The notes beneath the pieces are model-generated. The model saw nothing but the letters and a program-made list of their open reading frames with translations. It did not search any database and was not told where the DNA came from. From JBEIFW01 sp046081125 (GTDB lineage Bacteria; Actinomycetota; Acidimicrobiia; Acidimicrobiales; Ilumatobacteraceae), in contig JBJTVH010000092.1 in assembly GCA_046081125.1 (NCBI GenBank), positions 1 to 29,726 on the forward strand: a DNA stretch of 29,726 nucleotides, in the 5' to 3' direction. Below are positions 7,910 through 15,611 of this stretch, one piece after another (within the stretch, counting starts at the first letter, position 1; each line of letters starts with the position of its first letter). Both the position numbers and the translations under genes were made by a program.

Positions 7910-8155
7910 ATGGCATCGGAACAGCAGAACATCCAGGCACTCATGGCGCGTGTGCGAACCCTCGAGGAACAGGTCCGCGTCCTCGCCGAGGCGACCGGGG
8001 TCGCCATCCCGCCCCTCCCGGAAGATCCCGTGCAGTCCGCGCTCCGGCAGGGGAACGTGCTGGCGGCAGTAACCGCCTACCAGCAGCAGACCGGCGCCAG
8101 TCTCGGCGAGTCGAAAGCGGCGGTCGAGGCGCTCAAGGCGCGCCTAGGCCTCTGA
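7910..8155 (+). CDS. Small L7/L12 C-terminal-like protein with coiled coil
   Basis: 81 residues. Residues 1-30 (QNIQALMARVRTLEEQVRVL) predict a coiled coil. Residues 50-81 (NVLAAVTAYQQQTGASLGES, then KAAVEALKARLG) match the helix-turn-helix of the ribosomal protein L7/L12 C-terminal domain, where the family reads TGASLKEAK. The protein is too short to be the real L7/L12 and lacks its dimerisation domain. Similar small proteins are widespread in actinobacteria without known function. ATG at 7910 has GGGAG 6 bases upstream. The gene stands alone and is intact. Confidence 0.75.
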   Translation: MASEQQNIQALMARVRTLEEQVRVLAEATGVAIPPLPEDPVQSALRQGNVLAAVTAYQQQTGASLGESKAAVEALKARLGL

Positions 8156-8181
8156 CGCGGCGAGCAACGGCGCCGCTTCTC

Positions 8182-8208
8182 GGGCACGCCCGCCCTTCGG
8201 CCGTGCCC
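8182..8208 (+). terminator. Hairpin after the L7/L12-like gene
   Basis: GGGCACG and CGTGCCC form a perfect 7-bp stem around a 13-base loop, 26 bases past the stop. There is no U tract. Confidence 0.4.
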
Positions 8209-8264
8209 CGCCGCTGCCCGTTGCTGCCCGTTGCCGACCCCGGTCCTGGGTCAGGCGATTTGGC

Positions 8265-8270
8265 TACCCT
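8265..8270 (+). promoter_or_regulatory. -10 box of the SET gene (leaderless)
   Basis: TACCCT ends 6 bases before the GTG at 8277. No ribosome site is present, which fits a leaderless transcript. Confidence 0.4.
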
Positions 8271-8276
8271 CGCCCC

Positions 8277-8636
8277 GTGCCCTTCGACGATGGCGACCTC
8301 CTGCGGGCCGGCGACTCGCCCATTCATGGCCGGGGTGTGTTCACCCGGGTCGCTGCGCCGCGTGGTGCTGTGCTCGAGGCCGGGGCCGTCGTGCCGTACC
8401 CGATCGCTGACGGGTGTGGCTCGCCGGTGCTCGGCTGCTACTCCTACCGCTTCGACGAACGCACCCGCTGCCTCGCACTCGGCCTCGTGACGTTGTGCAA
8501 TCACTCGCCAGACGCCAACGCATCGATGGACATCGACACCGATGCCTTCACGTATCGCCTCGTTGCCCGCCAAGCGCTGTCCGCCGGTGCCGAGGTTTTC
8601 GTCGACTACGGCGAGGCCGCTCCCGGCGCATCCTGA
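8277..8636 (+). CDS. Stand-alone SET-domain protein
   Basis: 119 residues that are little more than a SET core. SPIHGRGVF is the N-terminal SET motif, LCNHSPDANA carries the Asn-His-Ser cofactor and substrate pseudoknot motif, and EVFVDYGE supplies the catalytic-type Tyr. SET proteins transfer methyl from S-adenosylmethionine to protein lysines. Bacterial stand-alone forms of this length have mostly unknown targets. There are no pre- or post-SET zinc clusters. The GTG start lies just behind a TACCCT box. The gene is flanked by non-coding DNA and forms no operon. Confidence 0.82.
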   Translation: MPFDDGDLLRAGDSPIHGRGVFTRVAAPRGAVLEAGAVVPYPIADGCGSPVLGCYSYRFDERTRCLALGLVTLCNHSPDANASMDIDTDAFTYRLVARQALSAGAEVFVDYGEAAPGAS

Positions 8637-8813
8637 GCGAAGGCCTGCTCCTCGCGCAGGGCCTCGTGAACGTGCCCGCGGCTGGTCGCTGAGCGTTCCT
8701 GCTCGCCTCGTCGAACGGACGAAGTGCTGTCGGGTCCGGGACCATCTGCCCTCCATCGGGCCCCCCGACCTGTCCCATCGTTCGGACCGTTCGATCCAGG
8801 ATGGTGAGGCCGC

Positions 8814-9060
8814 GTGGACGCAGGAGACACCCAACCGCCGTGGGGCGCCCCGGAGACCCCGAGCGGGCCGCCGTCGGGGCCGCCGTCGGGGCCACCCGCC
8901 GGACCACGTCGTCCAGGTCAGCCGTATCGATTTTGCATCGCTCGGCAACGTCGGGATCGGTGCATGGGTCGTCCTGGCCGCCGGGGCACTTGCGGCCGCA
9001 GGATCGCGCCAGCGCGCGGTCGGTTGGGGCGGAGCTGTGCAGGCTGTCGGTATCAGCGCC
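8814..9060 (+). pseudogene. Frameshifted small membrane-protein remnant
   Basis: From GTG 8814 the frame reads a Pro/Gly-rich N-terminus with three SGPP repeats (12-bp DNA repeats near 8860-8890), ending GQPYRF. Immediately after, the adjacent frame reads DFASLGNVGIGAWVVLAAGA, which looks like the first transmembrane helix of the common actinobacterial Pro-rich membrane proteins. One frameshift near 8930 would join the two. The rest is missing before the hairpin at 9069. The family cannot be named. Confidence 0.35.
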
Positions 9061-9068
9061 GAACGACG

Positions 9069-9106
9069 AAGACCGGCCCCACCTCCCGAGAGGTGGGGCC
9101 GGTCTT
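9069..9106. terminator. Perfect 17-bp hairpin, terminator-like
   Basis: Positions 9069-9085 and 9090-9106 are exact reverse complements around the loop CCGA. The stem is GC-rich with AA and TT ends, so it would fold from either strand. Its right arm runs directly into the tRNA-Val half and shares the TT that begins the anticodon loop. Confidence 0.7.
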
Positions 9107-9146
9107 CACACCGTAGAGGTCCGCGGTTCGAGCCCGCGATCGCCCA
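9105..9146 (+). pseudogene. 3' half of tRNA-Val (CAC), 5' half missing
   Basis: The spacing fits a tRNA from the anticodon loop to the 3' end. Loop TTCACAC (9105-9111, anticodon CAC), 5-nt stem side CGTAG, 5-nt variable loop AGGTC, T arm CGCGG-TTCGAGC-CCGCG (9122-9138), acceptor side ATCGCCC (9139-9145) and discriminator A. The pairing acceptor GGGCGAT, which is typical of actinobacterial tRNA-Val, and the D arm are absent upstream. The hairpin occupies their place. CCA is not encoded. Confidence 0.75.
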
Positions 9147-9179
9147 CAACGTTTGACCTGGTCAGGCCCGATTTCGGCC

Positions 9180-9227
9180 CACCTGGCGAAGCCGTCCGGT
9201 TTCGCCAGGTGCACACCAGGTGCACAC
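9180..9227. repeat. Inverted repeat plus direct repeats, att-like
   Basis: CACCTGGCGAA (9180-9190) and TTCGCCAGGTG (9201-9211) are a perfect 11-bp inverted repeat with a 10-base spacer. CCAGGTGCACA occurs at 9205-9215 and again at 9217-9227. The cluster starts 34 bases past the tRNA half. Confidence 0.55.
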
Positions 9228-9375
9228 AATCCTCGATGTGCTCGAGTTCTCGGTAGGCGAGCGATCACGTCACCGAGGACCGCGGTGCCGGTCGGCCTCG
9301 TGGTGCCCGGTTCCACCGCGTGCGGTTGCGATTCGGTCGAAGGGCGCTCGGGGCTCAATGGAGCTCGGTCGCCGA

Positions 9376-10278
9376 TCAGGTCGGCGCCTGGGAGGAGGGC
9401 AGTTCTCGGAAGCGCACGTAGCCGGCGCCGGCGATGATCGCCGCACCCCACGGGGCGAGGATGGCCGCGAGCTCATCGAGGTCGTCGCCGAGCGCGTCGA
9501 TTGCGGTACGCATCTGACGATCGGTGGCGATCTCGATGGCCTCGCGGGCTGCGCGTCCCTCGTAGGTGATCCCGGCGTGGGTGATCCATCCTCGTGCTTC
9601 GAGTGTCGCGGCCGCCGTGTCGAGTCGGTCGTGGCTCCAGCCCCGTGATCGGGAGTGCGAGCGTGCCGGCGACCCGAGGTGGAGTTCGGACAGCAAGCAG
9701 ATCTCCGGCGCGTCCAGACCGGCTGCGTGCCACGCCGCGGTGCGGGAGTCGCCGCGGAACTCGCGCAGCATGTCGCCGCAGCGCCACACCGCAGCCAGCG
9801 GATCGTCGGGAATGCCGAGCGACCGGACTCCGGCGTAGAGCGGCCGGCCTTCGAGGCGCAAGGGCCCGACGACTCGCCGAAGGAGCTCGGCGGCGCGCCC
9901 GGCGCCGTGGGGTCGTGGGTCAAGGATGCGGGTGAGTTGGGCGATCACGCCGCGGTCGCGGGCGTCGCAGATCGTTGCGGCGTCCGTGCAGCGCCAGCCG
10001 AGCGTCACGGACCTCACGACCACGTCGGGGTCGTACACCGCGAACGCGGCGGCGACGACGACCTCGGCCGCGACCTGGCCCATGACCGAGCCCCGCGACG
10101 TGAAGTACGCCGAACCGTCGGGCAGCGCGACTTCACCCGCCTTGGCGACGCTGGGCCTGAACCCGAGTTCGACGTAGCTCTGGTGGCATTCGGGCGAGAA
10201 GTACACCTGGGCGACGACGGGCTCGAGGAGCGAGGCCAGCGTGCGCGCCCGGTCCGACACGTCGGCGTCGTCGATCAC
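9376..10278 (-). CDS. SCO6745-family protein
   Basis: 300 residues that follow the actinobacterial SCO6745 family along their whole length: EPVVAQVYFSPECHQSYVEL near the start, PDGSAYFTSRGSVMGQVAAE, VTLGWRCTDAATICDARDRG, GDMLREFRGDSRTAAW, and the end GDDLDELAAILAPWG. The family is largely helical, with a winged-helix-like C-terminal part, and has no established function. Length and motif order are normal. GTG at 10278 is used; its ribosome site is weak. It lies 56 bases after the DoxX-type gene on the same strand, so it could be the third gene of a P450-DoxX-SCO6745 transcript. Confidence 0.8.
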   Translation of the reverse strand: MIDDADVSDRARTLASLLEPVVAQVYFSPECHQSYVELGFRPSVAKAGEVALPDGSAYFTSRGSVMGQVAAEVVVAAAFAVYDPDVVVRSVTLGWRCTDAATICDARDRGVIAQLTRILDPRPHGAGRAAELLRRVVGPLRLEGRPLYAGVRSLGIPDDPLAAVWRCGDMLREFRGDSRTAAWHAAGLDAPEICLLSELHLGSPARSHSRSRGWSHDRLDTAAATLEARGWITHAGITYEGRAAREAIEIATDRQMRTAIDALGDDLDELAAILAPWGAAIIAGAGYVRFRELPSSQAPT

Positions 10279-10334
10279 GCTGGTCTCGGCTGGCTGGGCG
10301 CGCAGCTCACGAGGGCAGCCGTGTCACTTCCGCA

Positions 10335-10709
10335 TCAGAAGGGGCTGGGGCCGAACCGGCCGTAGGCGACGAACGCGCACATGAGGCCGAGCACGATGGC
10401 CGGTGCGGCGGCAGGGATGCCTTCTCGGTGCCGGACGTGGACGACGATCGCGCCGATCATGGTGAGGGCGAGACCGACGGCGGCGATCGGCACCAGCACG
10501 GGGGCAATGTCAAAGGCTGCTGGCAGGATGAGTCCGATCGCACCGGCGAGTTCGAGCGCGCCGAGCGCCTTCACCTGCGTGTCGGTGGCGTCGGTGGTCC
10601 ACGACATCCTGTCCGCGAGCCGTTCTCTTGGTGTGACGAGCTTGACGGTGCCAGCGGCGGCGAACGCGGCGGCGAGCAGGCCGGCGGCGATCCAGAGTGC
10701 GACGTTCAT
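10335..10709 (-). CDS. DoxX-family membrane protein
   Basis: 124 residues, almost all in four hydrophobic helices: NVALWIAAGLLAAAFAAAG, ALGALELAGAIGLILPAAF, PVLVPIAAVGLALTMIGAI and a last helix ending AFVAYGRFG. KLVTPRERLADRM between helices 1 and 2, and the ALGALELAG motif, are typical of DoxX/DoxX-like proteins, which are often linked to redox enzymes. The ATG at 10709 overlaps the P450 stop by one base (TGATG), so the two are translationally coupled. It might support the P450 or a quinone-linked process at the membrane, but that is inference. Confidence 0.8.
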   Translation of the reverse strand: MNVALWIAAGLLAAAFAAAGTVKLVTPRERLADRMSWTTDATDTQVKALGALELAGAIGLILPAAFDIAPVLVPIAAVGLALTMIGAIVVHVRHREGIPAAAPAIVLGLMCAFVAYGRFGPSPF

Positions 10710-11989
10710 CACACCGCTCCGCCGGCGGTGCGGAAGACGATGGGGAGCCGCTTGAGGGGTCGGAGGAAGAAGCTCGGCTGGTGGGGCTGTTCGTCGAGCG
10801 GTTCGGCGAGGCGGATGTCGTCGAGCCGGGTCAGGATGGCGTTGAAGGCCGCGTTGAGTTGGGCCCGGGCGAGTGAGGCGCCGATGCAGTAGTGCGGTCC
10901 GAGTCCGAAGGCGACGTGCTGGTTCGCGTTCGGTCGCTCGATGTCGAACACGTCGGGTTCGGTGAAGACCGCGGGGTCGCGGTTGGCGGCGGCGAAGCGT
11001 GGCATGACCGCAGCGTCGGCGGGTAGGTGCGTTCCGGCGACCTCGACCGGGCAGGTGGTTCGCCGCCACAGCCCGGCGACGGGGCTGTCGAAGCGGAGGC
11101 TCTCCTCGACGAAGTTCGCGGTGAGCGACGGGTCGGCCTTGAGTTTGGCCATCTGGTCGGGGTAGCGGAGCAGGAGCCACATCGCGGTGCCGAGCGCTGA
11201 GGTGGTGGTCTCGAGGCCGCCCGCGACCAGCAGCGCCATCAGGCCGAGCAGTTCGGGCACGGTGAAAGGTTCGTCCGGGTCGTCGGGGTCTTCGTGGGCG
11301 TGTACGAGGGTGGAGATGAGGTCGTCGGTCGGGTGCTCGCGTCGGCGCTCGAACTCGCGCACGAGGTGGTGCTGCGACTCGGCGATCGTCTCAGCCACCT
11401 CGATCGTCTCCTCGACGGTGAGCCGTCGCTGGGAGCCGGCGATGGTGGCCTCGGCCCAGCGGCGGAACGTGGGGTACTCCGACGATGGCAGGCCGTACAG
11501 CTCGCAGATGAGGATGCTGGGGAGCGGTTCGGCGAACTCGGTCACGAACTCCATCTCGCCGCGGGCGATGACGCGGTCGAGCAACTCGTCGACGATCTGC
11601 TCGATCCGCGGCACCAGGTTCTGGACCTGGCGCGGGGTGAATGCTCGGCTGACCAGCTTGCGATGGCGGGTGTGCGCGGGCGGATCGGCCGCCTGGAGCA
11701 CGGACGGGGTGACCCAGCCCCTCTCCTCGAGCACTCGCTTGCGGGCCGCAGCCCGTTCCGCGTCGGTGGTGGCCAGCGCCGCCGCGGCCGCGCTCGAGAA
11801 GGTCTTCGGGTCACGCAGGAGCCGCTGCAGCTCGTCGTAGGGCGCCACGACGTACAGCCCGATGTCGGCGATGTGGTCGACCGGACAATCGGTGTGCATG
11901 TGGCGGTAATAGGCGAACGGGTCGTCGAGGGTGGCGGGGTCGAGCAGGCCCGCCGGCGTAGCCGCAGTCGACGTTGGCTCGTTGTCCAC
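10709..11989 (-). CDS. Cytochrome P450 monooxygenase
   Basis: 426 residues, a normal length for a soluble bacterial P450. The I-helix oxygen-binding motif is VAGGLETTT (about 255-263), the ExxR pair is ESLR (296-299), and the haem-binding loop is FGLGPHYCIG with Cys368 as the axial ligand. The HTRHR stretch of helix C is present near 106-110. It should hydroxylate a small organic substrate using O2 and two electrons from an external ferredoxin and reductase, which are not encoded here. The GTG start has AAGGAG 6 bases upstream. It is divergent from the amidohydrolase across a 112-base region holding a palindrome, so both transcripts could be controlled together. Confidence 0.95.
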   Translation of the reverse strand: MDNEPTSTAATPAGLLDPATLDDPFAYYRHMHTDCPVDHIADIGLYVVAPYDELQRLLRDPKTFSSAAAAALATTDAERAAARKRVLEERGWVTPSVLQAADPPAHTRHRKLVSRAFTPRQVQNLVPRIEQIVDELLDRVIARGEMEFVTEFAEPLPSILICELYGLPSSEYPTFRRWAEATIAGSQRRLTVEETIEVAETIAESQHHLVREFERRREHPTDDLISTLVHAHEDPDDPDEPFTVPELLGLMALLVAGGLETTTSALGTAMWLLLRYPDQMAKLKADPSLTANFVEESLRFDSPVAGLWRRTTCPVEVAGTHLPADAAVMPRFAAANRDPAVFTEPDVFDIERPNANQHVAFGLGPHYCIGASLARAQLNAAFNAILTRLDDIRLAEPLDEQPHQPSFFLRPLKRLPIVFRTAGGAV

Positions 11990-12040
11990 GGGGTTCTCCT
12001 TCGATGGTCCGGGCCCGCCGTCCGCCGGACGGTACGGCGG

Positions 12041-12067
12041 TTGACGATATACGTCAAATAGTATAAA
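12041..12067. promoter_or_regulatory. Palindromic operator and promoter between P450 and amidohydrolase
   Basis: TTGAC-GATATAC-GTCAA (12041-12057) is a perfect 5-bp inverted repeat inside an AT-rich patch that stands out from its surroundings. TTGACG can serve as a -35 and TATAAA (12062-12067) as a -10 with a 15-base spacer, reading to the amidohydrolase at 12102. A second inverted repeat, CCGTCC-GCC-GGACGG, lies at about 12018-12032. A GntR or TetR regulator encoded in the cluster could bind here. Confidence 0.5.
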
Positions 12068-12101
12068 CCATTTGCAGACGAGCTCTCAACGGGGGACGAC
12101 C

Positions 12102-13841
12102 ATGGCTCATTACGACATCCTCATCCGGGGTGGCACGGTCATCGACGGCACCGGTGTCCCGCGGTTTCGTGCCGACGTCGCCGTGCAGGGTGACCGTGTC
12201 GCGAAGATCGACGGGATCCGCGCGAGCGACACCGCGGATCGAGTGATCGATGCGAGTGGGTGCCATGTGGTGCCGGGCTACATCGACATCCACACGCACT
12301 ACGACGCGCAGATCCTGTGGGATCCGTACTGCACGATCAGCGGCTGGCACGGTGTGACGTCGGTGGTGCTGGGCAACTGCGGTTTCGGCTTTGCGCCCAT
12401 CCCACCCGAGCTGCGCGAGCGGGCCCAGCTCTCGATGACCCGCAACGAGGCCATCCCGATCGAGACGATGCGCGAGGGGATGAAGTGGGACGAGCACGGG
12501 TGGGTCACGTTCCCCGACTGGCTCGAGCACATCAAGCGGATCCCCAAGGGTGTGAACGCCATGCAGCTGTTCCCCTTGAACCCCGCCTATGCGTGGGCGA
12601 TGGGCGGCTGGGACGAGGCGAAGGAGCGCCGGCCGACGCAGGCCGAGCTGAACCACATGGCGGCGATGATGCACGAGGCGATGGATCTCGGTGCCGTCGG
12701 CTTCTCGTACCAGCGGTGCGGCCCGGTTTCGACGCAACCCGACTTCGACGGGTCGCCGATGATCACCGATCTCTTGACCGACGAGGAGATCATCTTCTTC
12801 GGGGCGGAGCTGGCCAAGCGCGGTGAGGGCTTCATCGAGATGTTCGACCGCTACCCGACCTCGCACGCGACGATCGAGGAGTTCATGGACGCCTTGGGTG
12901 CGGCATCGGGCCGTCCTGTCGTGCGCAACATCTTGATGGGCGACGTGAAGTTCCCCGGGCGTCATCTCCGGTTCCTCGATTGGTTGGATGCGGGCCACAA
13001 GAAGGATCTGCAGCTGTACGGGATGGCGTTCACGGTGCGGGCGCCGACGTTCATCACGTTCGAGGACTGGAGCCTGTGGGACGGCGCGCCCACCTGGAAC
13101 AAGGTCATGAACGGCTCGTTCGAGAGCCGCGTCGCGCTGATGCAGGATCCGGAGATCCGCAAGCAACTCGACCACGAGGTCGTGACCCGCAGGGTCCCGG
13201 GCCCGGGTGCCTGCGGGTATCCGGAGGACCTGATCGTGCACGGCACCGGCGGCGTGGAGCGCTTCGAGGCGTACCTCGGCCGGCGGGTGGGCGACCTGGC
13301 CGAGGAGTGGGGCTGCACCGTGACCGACGTCCTGCTCGACATGTCGATCGAGGGCGAGTTCAAGGTCGAGTTCAAGGGCGACTGCATGGACATCGAGCCC
13401 GACGTCGTCGGGCAGATCCTGCAGTCCGACTATGCCGTGCCCGGCATCTCCGATGGCGGCGCCCACTGCCACTTCATTGTGCAGGGTGCCTACCCGACCG
13501 ACCTGCTGGAGTGGGCGGTACGCGAGCACGGTCTCATCTCCTACGAGCGCGCGCACTACTTGCTCAGCCGACTGCCGGCCCACATGGCAGGTTTCACCGA
13601 TCGCGGGGTGCTGCGCGAGGGCGGCCCTGCGGACATCGTCGTGTACGACCCCGAGACGATCGCCCGGGCGCCGCGCTGGGACCAGGCCGAGCGCACCTAC
13701 GACTGGCCGGCCAACGGCTGGCGGTGGACGCAGCGCGCCCACGGCCTCCACTACACGCTGGTCAACGGCGAGATCACCTTCGAGGGACTCGAGTGCACCG
13801 GCGCGACGCCCGGTCGTCTCCTCGAGTTCGGCCGAGGCTGA
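12102..13841 (+). CDS. Amidohydrolase (D-aminoacylase/amidohydrolase-3 type)
   Basis: 579 residues. The N-terminus MAHYDILIRGGTVIDGTG is the usual amidohydrolase beta-sandwich start. Metal ligands are visible in DIHTHYD (64-66, HxH) and GNCGFG (Cys93, the cysteine ligand of D-aminoacylases). The late SDGGAH carries the catalytic Asp. GGPADIVVYDP near the end closes the sandwich. Family enzymes hydrolyse N-acyl-D-amino acids and other amides, cyclic imides or ureides. The substrate here is unknown, and the neighbours suggest an amide-bearing aromatic or cyclic compound. ATG at 12102 has GGGGGA upstream; an earlier in-frame start at 12072 has none. It opens the rightward operon, and the NTF2-like gene begins 7 bases after its stop. 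Confidence 0.9.
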   Translation: MAHYDILIRGGTVIDGTGVPRFRADVAVQGDRVAKIDGIRASDTADRVIDASGCHVVPGYIDIHTHYDAQILWDPYCTISGWHGVTSVVLGNCGFGFAPIPPELRERAQLSMTRNEAIPIETMREGMKWDEHGWVTFPDWLEHIKRIPKGVNAMQLFPLNPAYAWAMGGWDEAKERRPTQAELNHMAAMMHEAMDLGAVGFSYQRCGPVSTQPDFDGSPMITDLLTDEEIIFFGAELAKRGEGFIEMFDRYPTSHATIEEFMDALGAASGRPVVRNILMGDVKFPGRHLRFLDWLDAGHKKDLQLYGMAFTVRAPTFITFEDWSLWDGAPTWNKVMNGSFESRVALMQDPEIRKQLDHEVVTRRVPGPGACGYPEDLIVHGTGGVERFEAYLGRRVGDLAEEWGCTVTDVLLDMSIEGEFKVEFKGDCMDIEPDVVGQILQSDYAVPGISDGGAHCHFIVQGAYPTDLLEWAVREHGLISYERAHYLLSRLPAHMAGFTDRGVLREGGPADIVVYDPETIARAPRWDQAERTYDWPANGWRWTQRAHGLHYTLVNGEITFEGLECTGATPGRLLEFGRG

Positions 13842-13848
13842 CGACGTC

Positions 13849-14352
13849 GTGGCGTCGCCACCGCTCGTCGCCGCCGACATGTTCGGCCGCTACGCGCACG
13901 CCGTCAATCGCGGCACGGCAGCCGAGGTAGGTGACTGTTTCACACCGGACGCTCGCCTCGTGCTCGGCGCAGGACGTCGCTTCGAGGGTCGCGCCGCGAT
14001 CGTCGCCTTCTACCGGGGATATGTCCTGGACGGGTTGCGCACGCGGTGTCGCGCGATGCGCCACAAGACCTCGAGCCTGCATGCCGTCGACGCCGCAGAC
14101 TGCGTGCACGCCGTCTGCTACTACGACGTCGACGCGCTCGTGGTGTCCGACGAAACCGACATCTGGGGGCTCGACGTGCTTGCCGACAGCATCGTGCACA
14201 ACGCTGGCCGCTACGACGCCGAGATCACGACCGAGAGCGGGGTCCCTCGCTTTCGAGCGCTGACGATCTGCTCGGAATGGGTGAGCGCCCGGCCACGCAT
14301 CGGACCGACGCACGCATCCGACACCACCGACTCACCACAGGGGGAAACATGA
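13849..14352 (+). CDS. NTF2/SnoaL-fold protein, possible Rieske oxygenase beta-like partner
   Basis: 167 residues starting at GTG 13849. The N-terminal helix with MFGRYAHAVNRGTAAEVGDC is followed by FTPDARLVLGAGRRFEGRAA and IVAFYRGYV, the standard opening of an NTF2-like cone fold. Strands with HAVCYYDVDALVV and IVHNAGRYDAEI follow. The fold is shared by SnoaL-like enzymes, steroid isomerase types and the beta subunits of ring-hydroxylating dioxygenases. The ATG of the first Rieske alpha subunit overlaps its stop (ATGA), so the two proteins are made together. A structural beta-like role is therefore possible, but so is an independent isomerase or hydratase. The start has no strong ribosome site and may rely on coupling to the amidohydrolase. 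Confidence 0.75.
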   Translation: MASPPLVAADMFGRYAHAVNRGTAAEVGDCFTPDARLVLGAGRRFEGRAAIVAFYRGYVLDGLRTRCRAMRHKTSSLHAVDAADCVHAVCYYDVDALVVSDETDIWGLDVLADSIVHNAGRYDAEITTESGVPRFRALTICSEWVSARPRIGPTHASDTTDSPQGET

Positions 14353-15611
14353 AGCGAGAGACCGTTCTGCAGATCCTCGACCAGATCGACTACGAGTTCG
14401 CCCGCACCGAGCCGCCGGCCGACTTTCCCGACCTGCCCCGCATCCCGCCGGCCCGGTACTTCGACCCAGAGTTCTTCGAGCTCGAACAGGCGGCGATGCG
14501 GCGCTGCTGGGCCGCGGTGGGGACCGTGCACGAGTGGCCCGACGCCGGCAGCTACAAGGTGATCGACCGGTGGAACTCGGCGTCGGTGATCGTCGTGCGC
14601 GGCAACGACGGCGAGCTACGCGCGTTCTACAACACCTGTCAGCACCGTGGCGCGCCCATAACGAACTCGACGTGCGGCCGCGTGAACAAGCTCCGCTGCC
14701 AGTGGCACTCCTGGCAGTACGCCCTCGACGGCCACCTGGTGAACGTGCCCGGTCAGCGTGACTTCCGCACCGACCTGGACATCGACGGGGTCGCTCTGAA
14801 CCAGGTTCGGTGCCAGGTGTGGCGCGGGTTCGTGTTCGTGAACCTCGACCCCGACGCGCCCGATCTCATCGAGTGGCTCGGCCCGCTCGCCGAGCAGACG
14901 GTGTGGCTCGACGGGCAGCGGGTGGTCGCCAGTGGCGGCAAGGTGCTCGACTGCAACTGGAAGATCTGCTTCGAGGCCAACATCGAGGTGTACCACATCA
15001 CCACGGTGCACCCCACGACCGTCGCCCGTACCCTCGACTACCGCGGCACCGCTTTCGAGCTCTACGAACGTGGCCATAGCCGCATGATCACACCGAGTCT
15101 CGGATACGACACTGCTGCGGTGCGCGCCGCTGCCGAAGACGGCGACGCCTTCAACGCGCTGGCCGGCGCCGCGAACCTATCGATGCTGATCTTCCCGTAC
15201 CATCTCACACCGTCGAGTACTCGCGGGATGACCCTGCTGTCCTACTGGCCACTCGCGGTCGACAAGACCCTGATCGAGTGGCAGGCGATGATCCCGGACT
15301 GGGGCGAAGGGGACCCGCCGGAAGCTGCGCTCCAGGCCGCTGAACAATCGATCGCGTACTGGAACAAGGTCATGGACGAAGACACCGAGGTCAACGTTCC
15401 CATCCAGAAGTCGCTGCAGGCCGGTGCGTTCCCCGGCATCCTGGCCAGCTATCACGAGCGCCGGGTGTACCACCTCGAGGCGTCCGTCGACCGGATGATC
15501 GGGATCGACAACGTCCCCGAGCACCTGCGGGTTCCCCAGGTGCTCGACCACTACCTCGCCGACCGGCCCGGCTTCCAGCGCCCGCGCGACCGCGTCGCGG
15601 CGACGCCCTGA
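14349..15611 (+). CDS. Rieske non-haem iron oxygenase alpha subunit (first)
   Basis: 420 residues. The Rieske [2Fe-2S] ligands are C97 and H99 in CQHRG, and C117 and H120 in CQWHSW, with the usual 17 residues between the pairs. The mononuclear iron site follows NWKICFEANIEVYHITTVH, with H216 and H221 as ligands and E213 as the likely bridging acid. Such proteins insert O2 into aromatic rings or oxidise C-H, N- or O-alkyl groups. An acidic bridge with Glu is common in the demethylase and carnitine-oxygenase types, so dihydroxylation is not assured. It starts inside the NTF2-like stop codon and ends in TGATG with the second Rieske gene. Electrons must come from a reductase outside the window. 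Confidence 0.93.
   Translation: MKRETVLQILDQIDYEFARTEPPADFPDLPRIPPARYFDPEFFELEQAAMRRCWAAVGTVHEWPDAGSYKVIDRWNSASVIVVRGNDGELRAFYNTCQHRGAPITNSTCGRVNKLRCQWHSWQYALDGHLVNVPGQRDFRTDLDIDGVALNQVRCQVWRGFVFVNLDPDAPDLIEWLGPLAEQTVWLDGQRVVASGGKVLDCNWKICFEANIEVYHITTVHPTTVARTLDYRGTAFELYERGHSRMITPSLGYDTAAVRAAAEDGDAFNALAGAANLSMLIFPYHLTPSSTRGMTLLSYWPLAVDKTLIEWQAMIPDWGEGDPPEAALQAAEQSIAYWNKVMDEDTEVNVPIQKSLQAGAFPGILASYHERRVYHLEASVDRMIGIDNVPEHLRVPQVLDHYLADRPGFQRPRDRVAATP

Larger units (their letters stand above)
8637..9375. other. Long stretch with remnants only
   Basis: No intact gene is supportable here. It holds the frameshifted membrane-protein remnant, a 17-bp hairpin, a tRNA-Val 3' half and an inverted/direct repeat cluster, each listed separately. 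8637-8813 and 9228-9375 show nothing recognisable. Confidence 0.6.

Noticed and set aside
9053..9451. Minus frame containing RARTADLYGVKTG
   Set aside because: It translates the tRNA-Val half and the hairpin, so it is not a protein gene.
12054..13880. 608-codon open frame opposite the amidohydrolase
   Set aside because: It mirrors the third-position GC bias of the real gene, has no recognisable domain, and is rich in Arg, His, Val and Asp as shadows are.
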